From NCBI GenBank assembly GCA_958295665.1, contig OY282558.1:182320015-182384014 (forward strand): a stretch of 64,000 nt of DNA, given 5' to 3'. The position numbers and the translations under genes were made by a program. Source of the DNA: Tipula vernalis. Taxonomy: Eukaryota > Arthropoda > Insecta > Diptera > Tipulidae. A model generated the notes under the pieces. The model searched no databases, was not told the origin of the DNA, and saw nothing but the letters and a program-made list of their open reading frames with translations. This document shows, piece by piece, positions 9,369 to 19,465 of this stretch (position 1 is the stretch's first letter; the number at the start of each line of letters is the position of its first letter).

Positions 9369-11103
9369 GTGTTGTCATTTTGTGGTAGTATATCACATTT
9401 GGCGATACTGTGCGAAAAATAAATTGTCGTAGCTAACTATGGTGTTGTCATGGATGAATATCGTCACGTCGCATAATTATTTATGTCAAATTCTTTCGGG
9501 TTACTCGAAATAAAGTAACTTTTTTATCTCCTAAAGAATATGAAAATATTTTTGTAGTTGTGTTGGTGTAAAAAGAGAAAAATAAAGTGAGGTTATGTTT
9601 TAATGTCAGTCAGATCAGTAAAACTTTTTTTATTTTGATAACAAAATGATGGAACCAATTAATGTTAGCACATTAATGTTAAATTCTTTCGGGTTACTCG
9701 AAATAAAGTAACTTTTTTATCTCCTAAAGAATATGAAAATATTTTTGTAGTTGTGTTGGTGTAAAAAGAGCAAAATAAAGTGAGGTTATGTTTTACTGTC
9801 AGTCAGATCAGTAAAACTTTTTTTATTTTGATAAGAAAAAGATGGAACCAATTAATTTTAGCGCATTAATATTCAATAAACAACAAATGAAATATCAAAA
9901 TGGAGTTTTATTTTTGTTTCCAATTCACTTTGACATTTCACATTTCTATGTATTTGTAAAGAGTAAAGCAAATCTATGAAAAAATCTAGAGTAAAGCAAA
10001 ATGCTCTAGAGCAAAAAATAAAGTGCTTTATTTTCCCAGAAAGAATTTGTAATGTCAACGTCAAATTGTTACCCTTCGAGTAAAATTTTTTACCCTCAGG
10101 GTGTTTTTTTTTTCCGAAAGAATTTAACATTAAATGAAAAATACCACAACTTCTTCCGTCTTACTTTTACAAGTGGAACAAAAAAAAATTATTTTCTTGT
10201 TTACATTTGTTTTATATGGAGTTTAGTTAAAAAAAGCTCTAATAAAAATACCAAAAAATGAATGAAATTTACATTGACGCGAAATATAAATGAATGATAT
10301 TTATTAACAAAATGATCATTTATATATTTTTGAAATAAAATTAATGGGTTATTGTTAAATTTACAAGATTTTTGAAATACAAAAATCAACAATTATTTTA
10401 ATTTTGTGTAGTAAATTATTTCTTAAAAATAACATTCTAGTTGCCTAGAATAACAAATTTCATCGGGAGCTTAAAAAAGCAAAGGACAAAAAAAATTCTT
10501 AAACAAAAGTTAACATAAACCATCTGACATAACCCCACAAAATGCAAATATTGGTCAATGTTTAAACATCAACTTCTAACAAATCAAAGGCTTTTTTAGT
10601 TATGGTATGTTAAAAATATATTAATTGGTCTTTTTTCAATCGACAATTTTATTTTGCACTTGGTTTCATGGTAATTTTTATTCATTTGTTTTAAAACTTT
10701 AATTTAGTGGTTTTTGATCAAACTCCAAATAGTTTGATGGAAAACAACTAAATTGGGGTTATAAAAAAATGAATGAAAATTATCATGAAACCAAGTGCAA
10801 AATAAAATTGATGATTGACAAAGGACTGATTATTATATTTTTAACATTTTATGTAAATAATAAACACCTTTGCATTAAAGTATTACTTTATCACCACACA
10901 AATAGCACTTCGTATAAAATTTTCATATAATGTCATTTGAGGTTATGTGGAAACGTCAACTTATCACTTTGATTCATCATTTTCCCCTTAAAATTCATTT
11001 TGCAGGGTTGTGTTTGTAGACTTTCTCCATTTTTTTATATCAAACAAAAAAAGTCTCCACTAGTGATATAAAGGTGTGATATAGCACCACAAAATGACCA
11101 CCC
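9369..11103. mobile_element. Foldback-family copy F3
   Basis: The left part (GTCATTTTGTGGTAGTATAT...) matches F2; the right end is the complement of the family terminus (ATGACCACCC at 11103). An inner inverted repeat spans about 10610-10845 with its turn near 10727. This copy supplies the empty sites for both insertions in F1. It contains a 193-bp tandem duplication and no convincing gene. Confidence 0.6.
9488..9873. repeat. Two-unit tandem duplication, period 193 bp
   Basis: The unit starting AAATTCTTTCGGGTTACTCG at 9488 is repeated at 9681 with only a few mismatches (for example AACAAAATGATGG against AAGAAAAAGATGG), so the duplication is recent relative to its surroundings. Confidence 0.8.
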
Positions 11104-11610
11104 AGTTTTTGTCTACTTCACTTCAACACAAAATTTATTTTCATATGATTATTGAATTATTCATAAAAAATATCCATGATTACAATAAATTATTTATTAA
11201 TTTACGGAAAAATTCATCAGTATTAACAATCTTTATTATAAAAATAGAATTTGACAATTAATACGTATATTCACACAACCATATAAAAAACAAAAAATCG
11301 CAGAATCCAGATTTTTGGCTGTTCCAGACTTCCAGTTAAAGCCCTGTTGTACGACTGAGCGCTCCAAGAGCGATCAATCCATCAATGATCAATCACGGTG
11401 ATGCTCTCTTATACCTCACCGTGATCATCACTTTATACCATATTTCGTAAAAATAGCACGGAAAAATGCGAACATTGTAATTTACTACATGAAAAACAAA
11501 TTAAAGAAAGCCGAAGATTTCTTTTTTTTTTGCTTTATACTTCTGTTTCATGTTTTAACGTGCCATCTCAAACAAAATTTCTCGATTGCTCACGCAAAGT
11601 ACAACTGGGA
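11104..11610. other. Non-coding stretch
   Basis: A short inverted pair, ATCACGGTGA and TCACCGTGAT, lies at about 11391-11432. The open frame at 11489-11806 crosses the next element's terminus and shows no domain. Confidence 0.35.
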
Positions 11611-12110
11611 GGTGACTGCACGAGTATGGATGGATATAAATCCGTACAATCTGAATCCGGTCATTCATCCAATGAAATTACCCAAATATTGTCATGTGAC
11701 CGAAAATATATTCCCCTATTTCTCCTTTCGAGTTAAAATTATTTCAACATTAAGCAAAATATCCGCAGAAAACCAACATAACCATACCAAAAAATTTATA
11801 TTATGAGTTATTTTTTCCCCGTTTTTGCTTATTTATGACGCTTCGATTTATGAAACAAATTTGATTTTTGGTTCGGTAATAATAAACGTTATTCAACAAT
11901 AAAAATTATTTGTTTTATAATTACAAAATTTAATGAAAATAGTAAGTTGTGTTGATCTTACGATTCAATAAAAATTTATCTTGCACAAACAATTCAGAAT
12001 AGGTAGTTTCAAGTATTTTTGAATTTTTTATGCAAGGCGAATTTTATTTGAATTAATGTAAAATTGATTTTAGTTAGATTTAAATTACAATTAATTTTAC
12101 TGTTTTAGGA

Positions 12111-12280
12111 ATGGCTGATTTAGATGACAGAATCATCGAGGAAGTCCGAAAGGAGGGTAGAGAATTTGTATATCACTTCGAGAATTTAAATTATAAAAAC
12201 ACTGCTCTAAAAGCCGTCATTTGCCGTCAGTTTCATCAGAATTATGCAAGAAGCGGTGGAAAATTATACGCGCAAAGTAC
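12111..12280 (+). CDS. MADF-domain exon (partial gene, about 56 codons)
   Basis: The ATG at 12111 opens a short frame with the start of a MADF (Myb/SANT-like) DNA-binding domain: acidic IIEEVRKEGREFVYHFE, then the conserved NYKN motif and TALKAVICRQF. The frame meets TAA at 12282, but AC|GTAAAG at 12280-12286 is a good splice donor, so it may be a first exon. No downstream exon could be recognised before the right terminal repeat. MADF proteins bind DNA; in transposons they recognise the element ends. Confidence 0.5.
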
Positions 12281-12720
12281 GTAAAGTTATTAAAGCCACC
12301 CAAAAGTAGAAGTGCGAACATTTTCAAGCCAAGAGACGCGTCGCTGGTGAGGTCGTTAAAATTTTTAAAAGACCAAATAATAATAGAGTAAGTTGCGTTT
12401 ACACAGATATAATCTGTACTAGTTATTATTATAGTTACAAAGAAATTTAATTTAGTTTACTACACGGTTTAGTTTAACAAATTTAGTTTATTTTAACACA
12501 AAGAAAGAGAAAATACGAACGTTGGCAAAAATTTAATTGATTAATAAATGATACAAAGGGATTAAACTATTTATTTTAATCATAAACTTCGAAAACCATA
12601 AAAAATAAATTTTGTGTATAAACAGCCAAGCACAAATTGAAATTTAAAAAAAACAAAAGTGAATTGACAAGTAAAATAGACGAATTTAGGGGAATTTATT
12701 GAGCAAAACGTCAAATAAGT
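12281..12720. other. Non-coding interior of the MADF-carrying element
   Basis: AT-rich; no second MADF exon, zinc finger or transposase motif was recognised. Confidence 0.4.
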
Positions 12721-12877
12721 TACTAACTTCGTTCGGATTCAGATTGTACGGATTTATATCCATACTCGTGCAGTCACCTTAAAACGTCAAAAAACTGTCA
12801 TTTTTCAACTCGGATTCGACTGCGAATCTGTTTTTTGTTGCAACAGGAAAACCACATTAGACATATACTAAAGATAC

Positions 12878-15768
12878 CCCACTAAACAAAGCGATTCGTT
12901 TACGATACGAAAATGATGTTTGTTGTTCATACAAAATATCGTTTACGAATCGTTTTTGCGATTCGAAATCGATATGTTTACGAATCCAACGTCCCATGAT
13001 AATTAGAATTTTTTACGTAACTTAAATAGAAAGATTATACGTTTACGACGCTTACTTTTCATATCGTATACGTATCGTATTTTTCGTGTTGGTTACGATA
13101 GTATTTATTTTGGATGAGCAAAAATAAAAAGCCAGTTTTATAAAACGATTCATTGTTTTTTTTATTTATTTGCAGTATTATCATAGACAAATTACTTTAG
13201 AAGATAAACAACTTTGGTATTAACCTTTTACCTATAAAATAAAGTATTATAATTTTTCGAACAGTTTGGAGGAAGATTGAACGAAAGGAATATATGTTTT
13301 ATCTCTTTTCGTCATAAACTTTCCTACTGATCAATGAACGTGAATGTCGAAAAGAAATAAACATATTCTCTATACTCCTTTTATTAAGCAATTGTTTTTT
13401 TTTATGGCTGTAGTTTTTATTTTCCTATATCAAAATAACATAGTCTCTCTCCCTTTACATTATGTTACAACCATATTCAAATGTGGAACAGATATGTGTA
13501 CTTCGATATTTTTATTGTTTAAAAAAAATGTAAATAGAAAATATTAAAACTCAACACACATACATATACACATATATTTCAAAACAAAATTTACAGAACA
13601 ACCTAAACCTAAAAAACAATGAAAAATAAAGGAATTACATTTACCTTTAAATTATTTGCTTTGCTATTGTGATTCATAAAATAAAAAAATCGCGATAAAA
13701 AGGACCGTATAAAAAAGGTTTAGGTGCATTTTTTATTCTTTAAAATCAAAACAAAAATCGAAACAGAAAATGTGTATGCATAGATATATCCAATGCACAT
13801 ATAGATTGTAGAACAAATTACATATTTCGGTATCGGGAATAATAGAAAACAACATTTTTTTTTTGAGCGATAATTTTTTCAATTTTTATTTTCAAGTTTT
13901 TCAATTTTCATATGATAATTATTTTTATTTACATTTAGCAGTTTAATTACATTACAGTTGACATAATAATCCTTTGATACCTGTAAAACAATCTGTAAGG
14001 AATATATATATATACGAGTTTATATACTGTATACATAGATATGTAGCTACGTAGTTATTTCATATTTGTATAATATGCATACCTAATACCTATACAAAAA
14101 TAATTTGTGGCTGTAATTTGTGTGTGCTTACATAATTTATTAACCCATTCCACGCGGGTCGCGCTTACGCTGTTGCATTTCGACATTTTTAAAGGAATTA
14201 TTGTTTTTTAAGAAAATAAATCGAAAATTATTTTTTCCATTTAATTTGTATCTTTTATGATGCTAATTCTCCTGTTTCTCTATCAAATATTTAAGTATTT
14301 TATTCGTTCAATCTTTAATTAAATAATTTGAATTATTTTTTGAATTAAATAATTTCTCTGCCTAGTGCAATTGTGTTGTAAATTTCTCAACAAAATACGC
14401 TAAATATTTGTTCTTCATTCGTGATATTCGAGATAAATGTTTGATGACAATGAATCGCCTGGGCTTTACATAAACAAGTCAGTGTAATGTAATTTATAAT
14501 TTAATTTATTTAGTTTTAATGTTATAATTTAATTAATTTTAAATAATTATAATAAAACAAAAATTTAATCCAAAATTAATATTTAATTACTCAAAATTTT
14601 TAATTTTCTTGAAGCTGCTGGTGTATTTTTACGTATCCCTTTGGAAGCAACTAGCCATTTGCAATTTTTGCGAAGCAAAACCAATAAAAGAAAATAAACT
14701 AATTTATGAAAATGCTCATAGCAAAGGTTGTTTTGATCTGGCATAAATGACACAAATTTTGAATTTAGTTTTTCGAAACTAAATTTTGTCATTTCTTCCA
14801 ATATATTATTCACATGACTTTTTTTACATCAACACAAACTCACAGGTCTTCAAAAGAACTGGAAATATACAAGGAACGATATAACCCATTTTTACTAAAC
14901 GAGAAAATTGGCCGCAACAAAATTTACGACCTCATTGTAAATCCGTAATTAATATCATTTTGCACATACACACCTACACACACCAGATGGTCAACAAATT
15001 CTTCTCTGTTTTTATCATAAAACACACACTTGAAGGTATATACAAATGAGATTATATCGTTCCTTGTATATTTCCAGTTCTTCTAATCTGTTCATTAGTA
15101 ACTCTTTTCGTATTCTGTGTAATACCTGTGATTTTGTGTTGATGGCAGTGTAATTATGTTTTTCTGTAGTCAAGTGTTTTGCATATTTCGAGTCGATTTT
15201 TGGTTTTCCGATTTCTTTTATATTTCTTTTATTTTATATACCAAAAAGAAGGGCAGTACCACCCATAAAGTAATTTGTCTATGGTATTATATTATAATAA
15301 TTATTACATTTTATATATTATATAAATTTTACTTTTATATATGACAGTTTAATTACATCGGGTTTCGTAATACTTCGCTCCTCAATTTAATCGGCAGTAG
15401 TAAAATTTCCTCACATCTTAAAAAATAAACAATTAGTATAAAAGGATTAAATTAATAAACAAAAATGGTTTAAATAAATTGTAAAAGAAATATATGATTA
15501 CTTTGTGTTATTTGCACTCACAACACCAAATATTTCCTAATGATTTTAGATTGTTTTTACACAAATATCGCCGTCCGCTTTTGTTTTAGGTTAAACTTGA
15601 ATTGAAATGGCGAGTAAGAGAATGTGCAATAAACAATTTTTATTTTCGTTGTTTCTATGGGAGTAGAAATACAAATAAGAAAGTGCGTGGTGTGATATAA
15701 AAAAATATGTATCGTTCTCATATCGCAATAGTATCGTTTTTTCCGAATCGCTTTTTTTGTTTAGAGGG
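12878..15768. mobile_element. Non-autonomous element, 2.9 kb, with CCC(A/T)CTAAACAAA ends
   Basis: Left end CCCACTAAACAAAGCGATTC; right end is the complement of CCCTCTAAACAAAAAAAGCG. It lies inside the second palindromic MITE, where AC appears on both sides. Subterminal TTTACGA(A/T)TCG motifs repeat near the left end. No transposase or other domain was seen in 2.9 kb; open frames at 13344, 14583 and 15156 are short and featureless. Superfamily unknown. Confidence 0.6.
14827..15144. mobile_element. Small inverted-repeat element, about 318 bp
   Basis: Ends CATCAACACAAA(C/A)TCACAGGT inverted, with a second inverted block AACTGGAAATATACAAGGAA further in. Nested inside the 2.9-kb element. No coding sequence. 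Confidence 0.55.
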
Positions 15769-15972
15769 ACATGTTAAACCGAAAGTGGTCTGACTGAAAA
15801 TGTCCGAGATAAATTCAACATGTAAACGGCGGCTTGACAGAAAGCAAAAATTATTAACAAGAAGATCTTCTTGTTAATAATCTTTGCTTTCAGTCAAGCC
15901 GCCGTGTACATGTTGAATTTATCTCGGACATTTTCAGTCAGACCACTTTCGGTTTAACATGTATCTTTAGTA

Positions 15973-16266
15973 ATACTTATTTGCCGCCATCTTAAATAAG
16001 TAGGTAAACTCATCCGAATTGATTTCACATACATACTTATTTTTTATTTTGACTTTTTTGTAACTATAAAATAATTTTTAATTAAATTTTTTATAAAACT
16101 TAATTACTACATAATATCACAATATGTATGCAATGAAATTAACAGAATTTTGGTTTTCGTTTAAGATTTTTTTTTTGTAAGAACATACTTATTTTAAGTT
16201 ACCTCGCCAACATACTTATTTAAATAAGTATGTCTAAATAAATAAATATAACTTTCGGAAAGGGCC
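15973..16266. mobile_element. GGCCC-family MITE, copy D (right part)
   Basis: Carries the ACTTATTTGCCGCCATCTTA block and the terminal ACTTTCGGAAAGGGCC. It gives the uninterrupted reference for the insertions in copy B and abuts the Gypsy relic that follows. Confidence 0.6.
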
Positions 16267-16272
16267 TAACAG

Positions 16273-16859
16273 TTGCACAATTTGTTTTACGGGTTGTCTT
16301 TAGGTGATTTAAAACCCTCTCAATTGCTCGCCAAATTCCGTTTAAACGCAGATGGTAAATTCGATGACGTATCAATATGTCAGCTTTAGCTTTGGATGCA
16401 GCGTCTTCCACCACAAGTGCAGTTGGTTCTGTCATCTTTTGAAAAAGACTTGGCCTTAACAGTGCTCGCGGAAAGAGCAGATAACCTTATCGAGACATTA
16501 TCTCACCAGCAGCTTTATGCAATCAGTTCGAACAACAATGATAATAGTGAGTTAACTTTCGAAAAATCTAGGGACTCAGCTAATTCACCAGGCGTAGAGA
16601 AGAAATGGGGAAATTGTGAATCCCGTATTCTCAAACAGGTGTCAGATATAATGAGTATCCAGAGGTCGTATCGTAGCAATTCCAGAGATCGGGGAGACAA
16701 AGGTCGTAATCATTCTAGCTCACGCGAGTCCAATCAATATAACGATGAGTGTTTTTGTCATAATCGCTTTAAGAATAAAGCAATGAAGTGTGTGTCCGGT
16801 TGCAAGCACCATCAAACGTTTGCTGGCAGTTCTGGCAAATCCACCATAACAAAAAATTA
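16273..16859 (+). pseudogene. gag: Gypsy copy 1: 3' part of gag (decayed)
   Basis: The frame starts inside gag, at a segment matching the gag of the full-length Gypsy at 22800-23744 (shared GDxKPSQLL and RLPPQ blocks). An in-frame TAG lies just before the RLPPQ block, near 16392. The C-terminal part keeps the cysteine motif CFCHNRFKNKAMKCVSGCK, typical of this group of insect Gypsy elements. Gag forms the capsid. The gag stop is preceded by a run AAAAAAT at the point where the pol frame begins. The 5' end is cut off by the MITE. Confidence 0.75.
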
Positions 16860-18850
16860 ATCGCTCAACCACATTCGACGGCATGTTCGGTTGGAGTAGA
16901 GTCTAGTCGTCTTATTATTAAGGAAAAGAACACCAATCAGTCTTTTTTGATTGATACTGGAGCCGATATATCGGTGATACCATCAAATTTAAAAAAGGAC
17001 GCGGAAGTTGAAGCACAGTTTAACATATACGCTGCTAACGGTACACCAATTGAAGCATTTGGCACGCGTACACTCAACATCAATATCGGAGGCGTATTTT
17101 TGCCTGGACGTTTATCGTAGCTGACGTGACGATACCCATTTTGGGCGCAGATTTCCTTCGTAGTACTAGACTGATCGTGGATATCAAACATCAACTCAGA
17201 TCCCAACTTTGTCTGTCTTGAACAAAGTCACTATCGATCCAGATATCTCAAAATTTTTGGCAAAATTCGAATCATTTACCCACGAAACTTTTGCCAATTA
17301 CGCATATCAAGCATAATGTAACGCATTGGTTAGTTACTAAAGCCCCACCAATTTCATGCAAAGTACGTCGTTTAGCTCCCGATTGATTGTAAATCACAAA
17401 GACGCATTTCGAAGCCATGGTAGTTCAGGGTATTTACAGGCCCAGCAGTAGCGGCTGGTCAAGTCCATTGCGCACTTAGTGCAAAAAAAAGAATGGCGAA
17501 TGGCGTCCCTGTGGTGATTATAGACAATACCACACTTGCAGGATTTATCGTTTCAGCTGGCGGGATGCTCTATTTTTTCAACGTTGGGTTTGATTCGTGC
17601 ATATCACCAGATTCCGATAGAGCCGCAGGACATACCAAAGACTGCTATAGTAACCCCTTTCGAGCTATACGAATTCTGTAGAATGACTTTCGGACTGCGT
17701 AATGCCGCACAGTCATTTCAGCGTCTCATACATTCCGTAGTGTCAGGACTTCCGTTTTGTTTCACCTATCTAGACGATATTCTAGTAGCATCCAGATCAC
17801 GAGACGACCATTTGGAACACTTGTCTGTCGTATTTCAACGGTTAGCAAGTTATGGTTTGATCATAAATGTGGCTAAGCGTGTTTTTGTGAAGCACCAAGT
17901 ACGATTTCTGGGTCATAAGGTGACTGCTAACGGTATTTTACCTTGTCCAGAGCGAGTTTTAGCCATTTCTCGTACGAACGACCAGTAACAGTACAGCAAT
18001 TGAAGCGTTTTTTAGGAATGCTTAATTTTTATCGCAGATTCATTCCGGCCGCAGCGCAAGATCAGACAGTATTAAATGATTATTTAAAGGGCTATCGAAA
18101 AAACAGCAAAGTACGGATTAATTGGACTGAGGACGCAAGCGAAGCATTCGAATCATGTAAAACTAAGCTGTCGGAGGCTGCCAGTTTGGCGCATCCGCTT
18201 ATGACAGCGCGTATTTCAATCATGGTTGACGCTTCAGATTGCGCAGTTGGGGCTGTAGTTCAACAATGGGTCGATCAAAGTTGGCAACCATTAGGTTTTT
18301 TTGCGGTTCGGTTAACGACGGCACAACGCAAGTACAGCGCTTACGATCGTGAACTACTGGCCGCTTATTTAGGCGTTAGACATTTTAAATATTTACTGGA
18401 CAACATTTCCGAGTCAATAGATTACTTGCTTGATTACGCTTAATTGGCCGAGTTAATGGCCGATGATAAGTCTGCATTAAAGTTTCGCAAATTCCCGGTG
18501 CAATTTAGTCTGATAAAGTCTTGTATTTTGATGTTTCCGCAAGTAAACCCAGGCCATTCATTCCTGCCAGTCTACGAAAACAAGTTTTTGACGCGTTTCA
18601 TAGCTTGGCACATCCGGGAGTCAAAGCGTCGGTAAAATTGCTCACGGAACATGTAGTATGGGTGGCGATTAAAAAAAACGTCAAAAGTTTCATGTCAGCG
18701 AGCTAAAGTCACACGACATACTAAGTCCGCACTGAGTTCTTTCGGGCATACGTCGGAACGTTTCAGGGAATTCCAAAACAGTGTGAGACGCCAAGGGGCT
18801 CAGTATAAGGCGTTGCCTTCGTTGTGCGCCAATTATTTTGTAGGTTAACC
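16860..18850 (+). pseudogene. pol: Gypsy copy 1: protease, reverse transcriptase, RNase H and partial integrase (decayed)
   Basis: Domains in order: aspartic protease with FLIDTGADISVIP (about 16947-16985); reverse transcriptase with YLDDILVAS (about 17767-17795) and FLGHKVT; an RNase H start with VDASDCAVGAVVQQ and [12 protein letters not shown]; then integrase zinc-binding remains ([13 protein letters not shown] near 18605-18645). Frameshifts separate the blocks. About 70 residues of RNase H, compared with the copy at 19466-22093, are missing near 18403. The DDE core of integrase is absent; sequence stops resembling pol near 18780-18850. The closest relative in the window is the full-length Gypsy next to it, in the opposite orientation. 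Not functional. Confidence 0.8.
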
Positions 18851-18857
18851 TTTGGGG

Positions 18858-19383
18858 TGGGTGATGTCCCAAATAATTTGATTTTTATGTTTTTTGAAAT
18901 AAATAAATAAGAACACAATGAGTACGTTGCTTTTGTACAAGTTTATTTATTTATATCGTTTATTATAATTTTAACCGCTGAATGATTTTGGTATGCCGTA
19001 TACCAATGGCCTGCGACTGCTTGCTGTCTATTTAGCGATTGTTGGATTATGTGTTGGATTATTATCCTTTTTATACGCATTGAATTTTATCCGTGCGTTC
19101 GGATGCGTGTTATAATGATTTCTCTTTTTCTAAACAATAATTTTTTCCTGTTTACAAATTATTGTTTTAAACGGAATTTGTTTTCCTCCTAAGACGTGCT
19201 GTGTTTTTTAGGAAAAAAAGAACTCTTCCATATTTATGAAAAGCTCATTGGCTTTTCCATAATGAATTTAGTATCTCTATTGGTGTGTGCCTACTTTACC
19301 CTGCTGTCAAACGAACGTCAAATATTAATTCAATAAAAATCAATTCGATTTAATTAATCTTTGCTGGTGCTCGATCCACCACA
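18858..19383 (-). repeat. 3' LTR of the minus-strand Gypsy
   Basis: 526 bp. Read on the minus strand it begins TGTGGTGGATCGAGCACCAG and ends ACATCACCCA. It matches the LTR at 24578-25103 throughout by eye. Confidence 0.9.
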
Positions 19384-19396
19384 ATACTCCCCTTCC
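19384..19396 (-). promoter_or_regulatory. Polypurine tract of the Gypsy element
   Basis: GGAAGGGGAGTAT on the minus strand lies directly upstream of the 3' LTR, the position where plus-strand DNA synthesis is primed in LTR retrotransposons. Confidence 0.75.
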
Positions 19397-19465
19397 AGTG
19401 AATTTCACCAGAAATTTACGTGGTCTGTCGTAAGTGTCGGTGTGGTGTTGGTGTGTAGTGTCTTG

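Larger units (their letters stand above)
11611..12778 (+). mobile_element. TIR element, about 1.17 kb, carrying a MADF exon
   Basis: The left end GGTGACTGCACGAGTATGGA (11611 on) recurs inverted at the right end, finishing at 12778; about 45 bp match with a 4-base insertion in the left arm. Inside is a MADF-domain exon (12111-12280). DNA elements of the PIF/Harbinger group encode a Myb/MADF-like partner besides the transposase, so this may be a deleted derivative. No transposase seen. Confidence 0.6.
12866..15972. mobile_element. Palindromic MITE, copy 2, split by a 2.9-kb insertion
   Basis: The first 12 bases (TACTAAAGATAC) are at 12866-12877 and the remainder at 15769-15972, ending CTTTAGTA. 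The target triplet ATA is present at 12863-12865 and 15973-15975. The sequence matches copy 1 (6514-6727) with few changes. The palindrome itself sits in a GGCCC-family MITE whose remainder follows at 15973. Confidence 0.75.

Noticed and set aside
11489..11806. 105-codon frame with a hydrophobic N-terminus
   Set aside because: It runs through the left terminus of the TIR element and has no recognisable domain.
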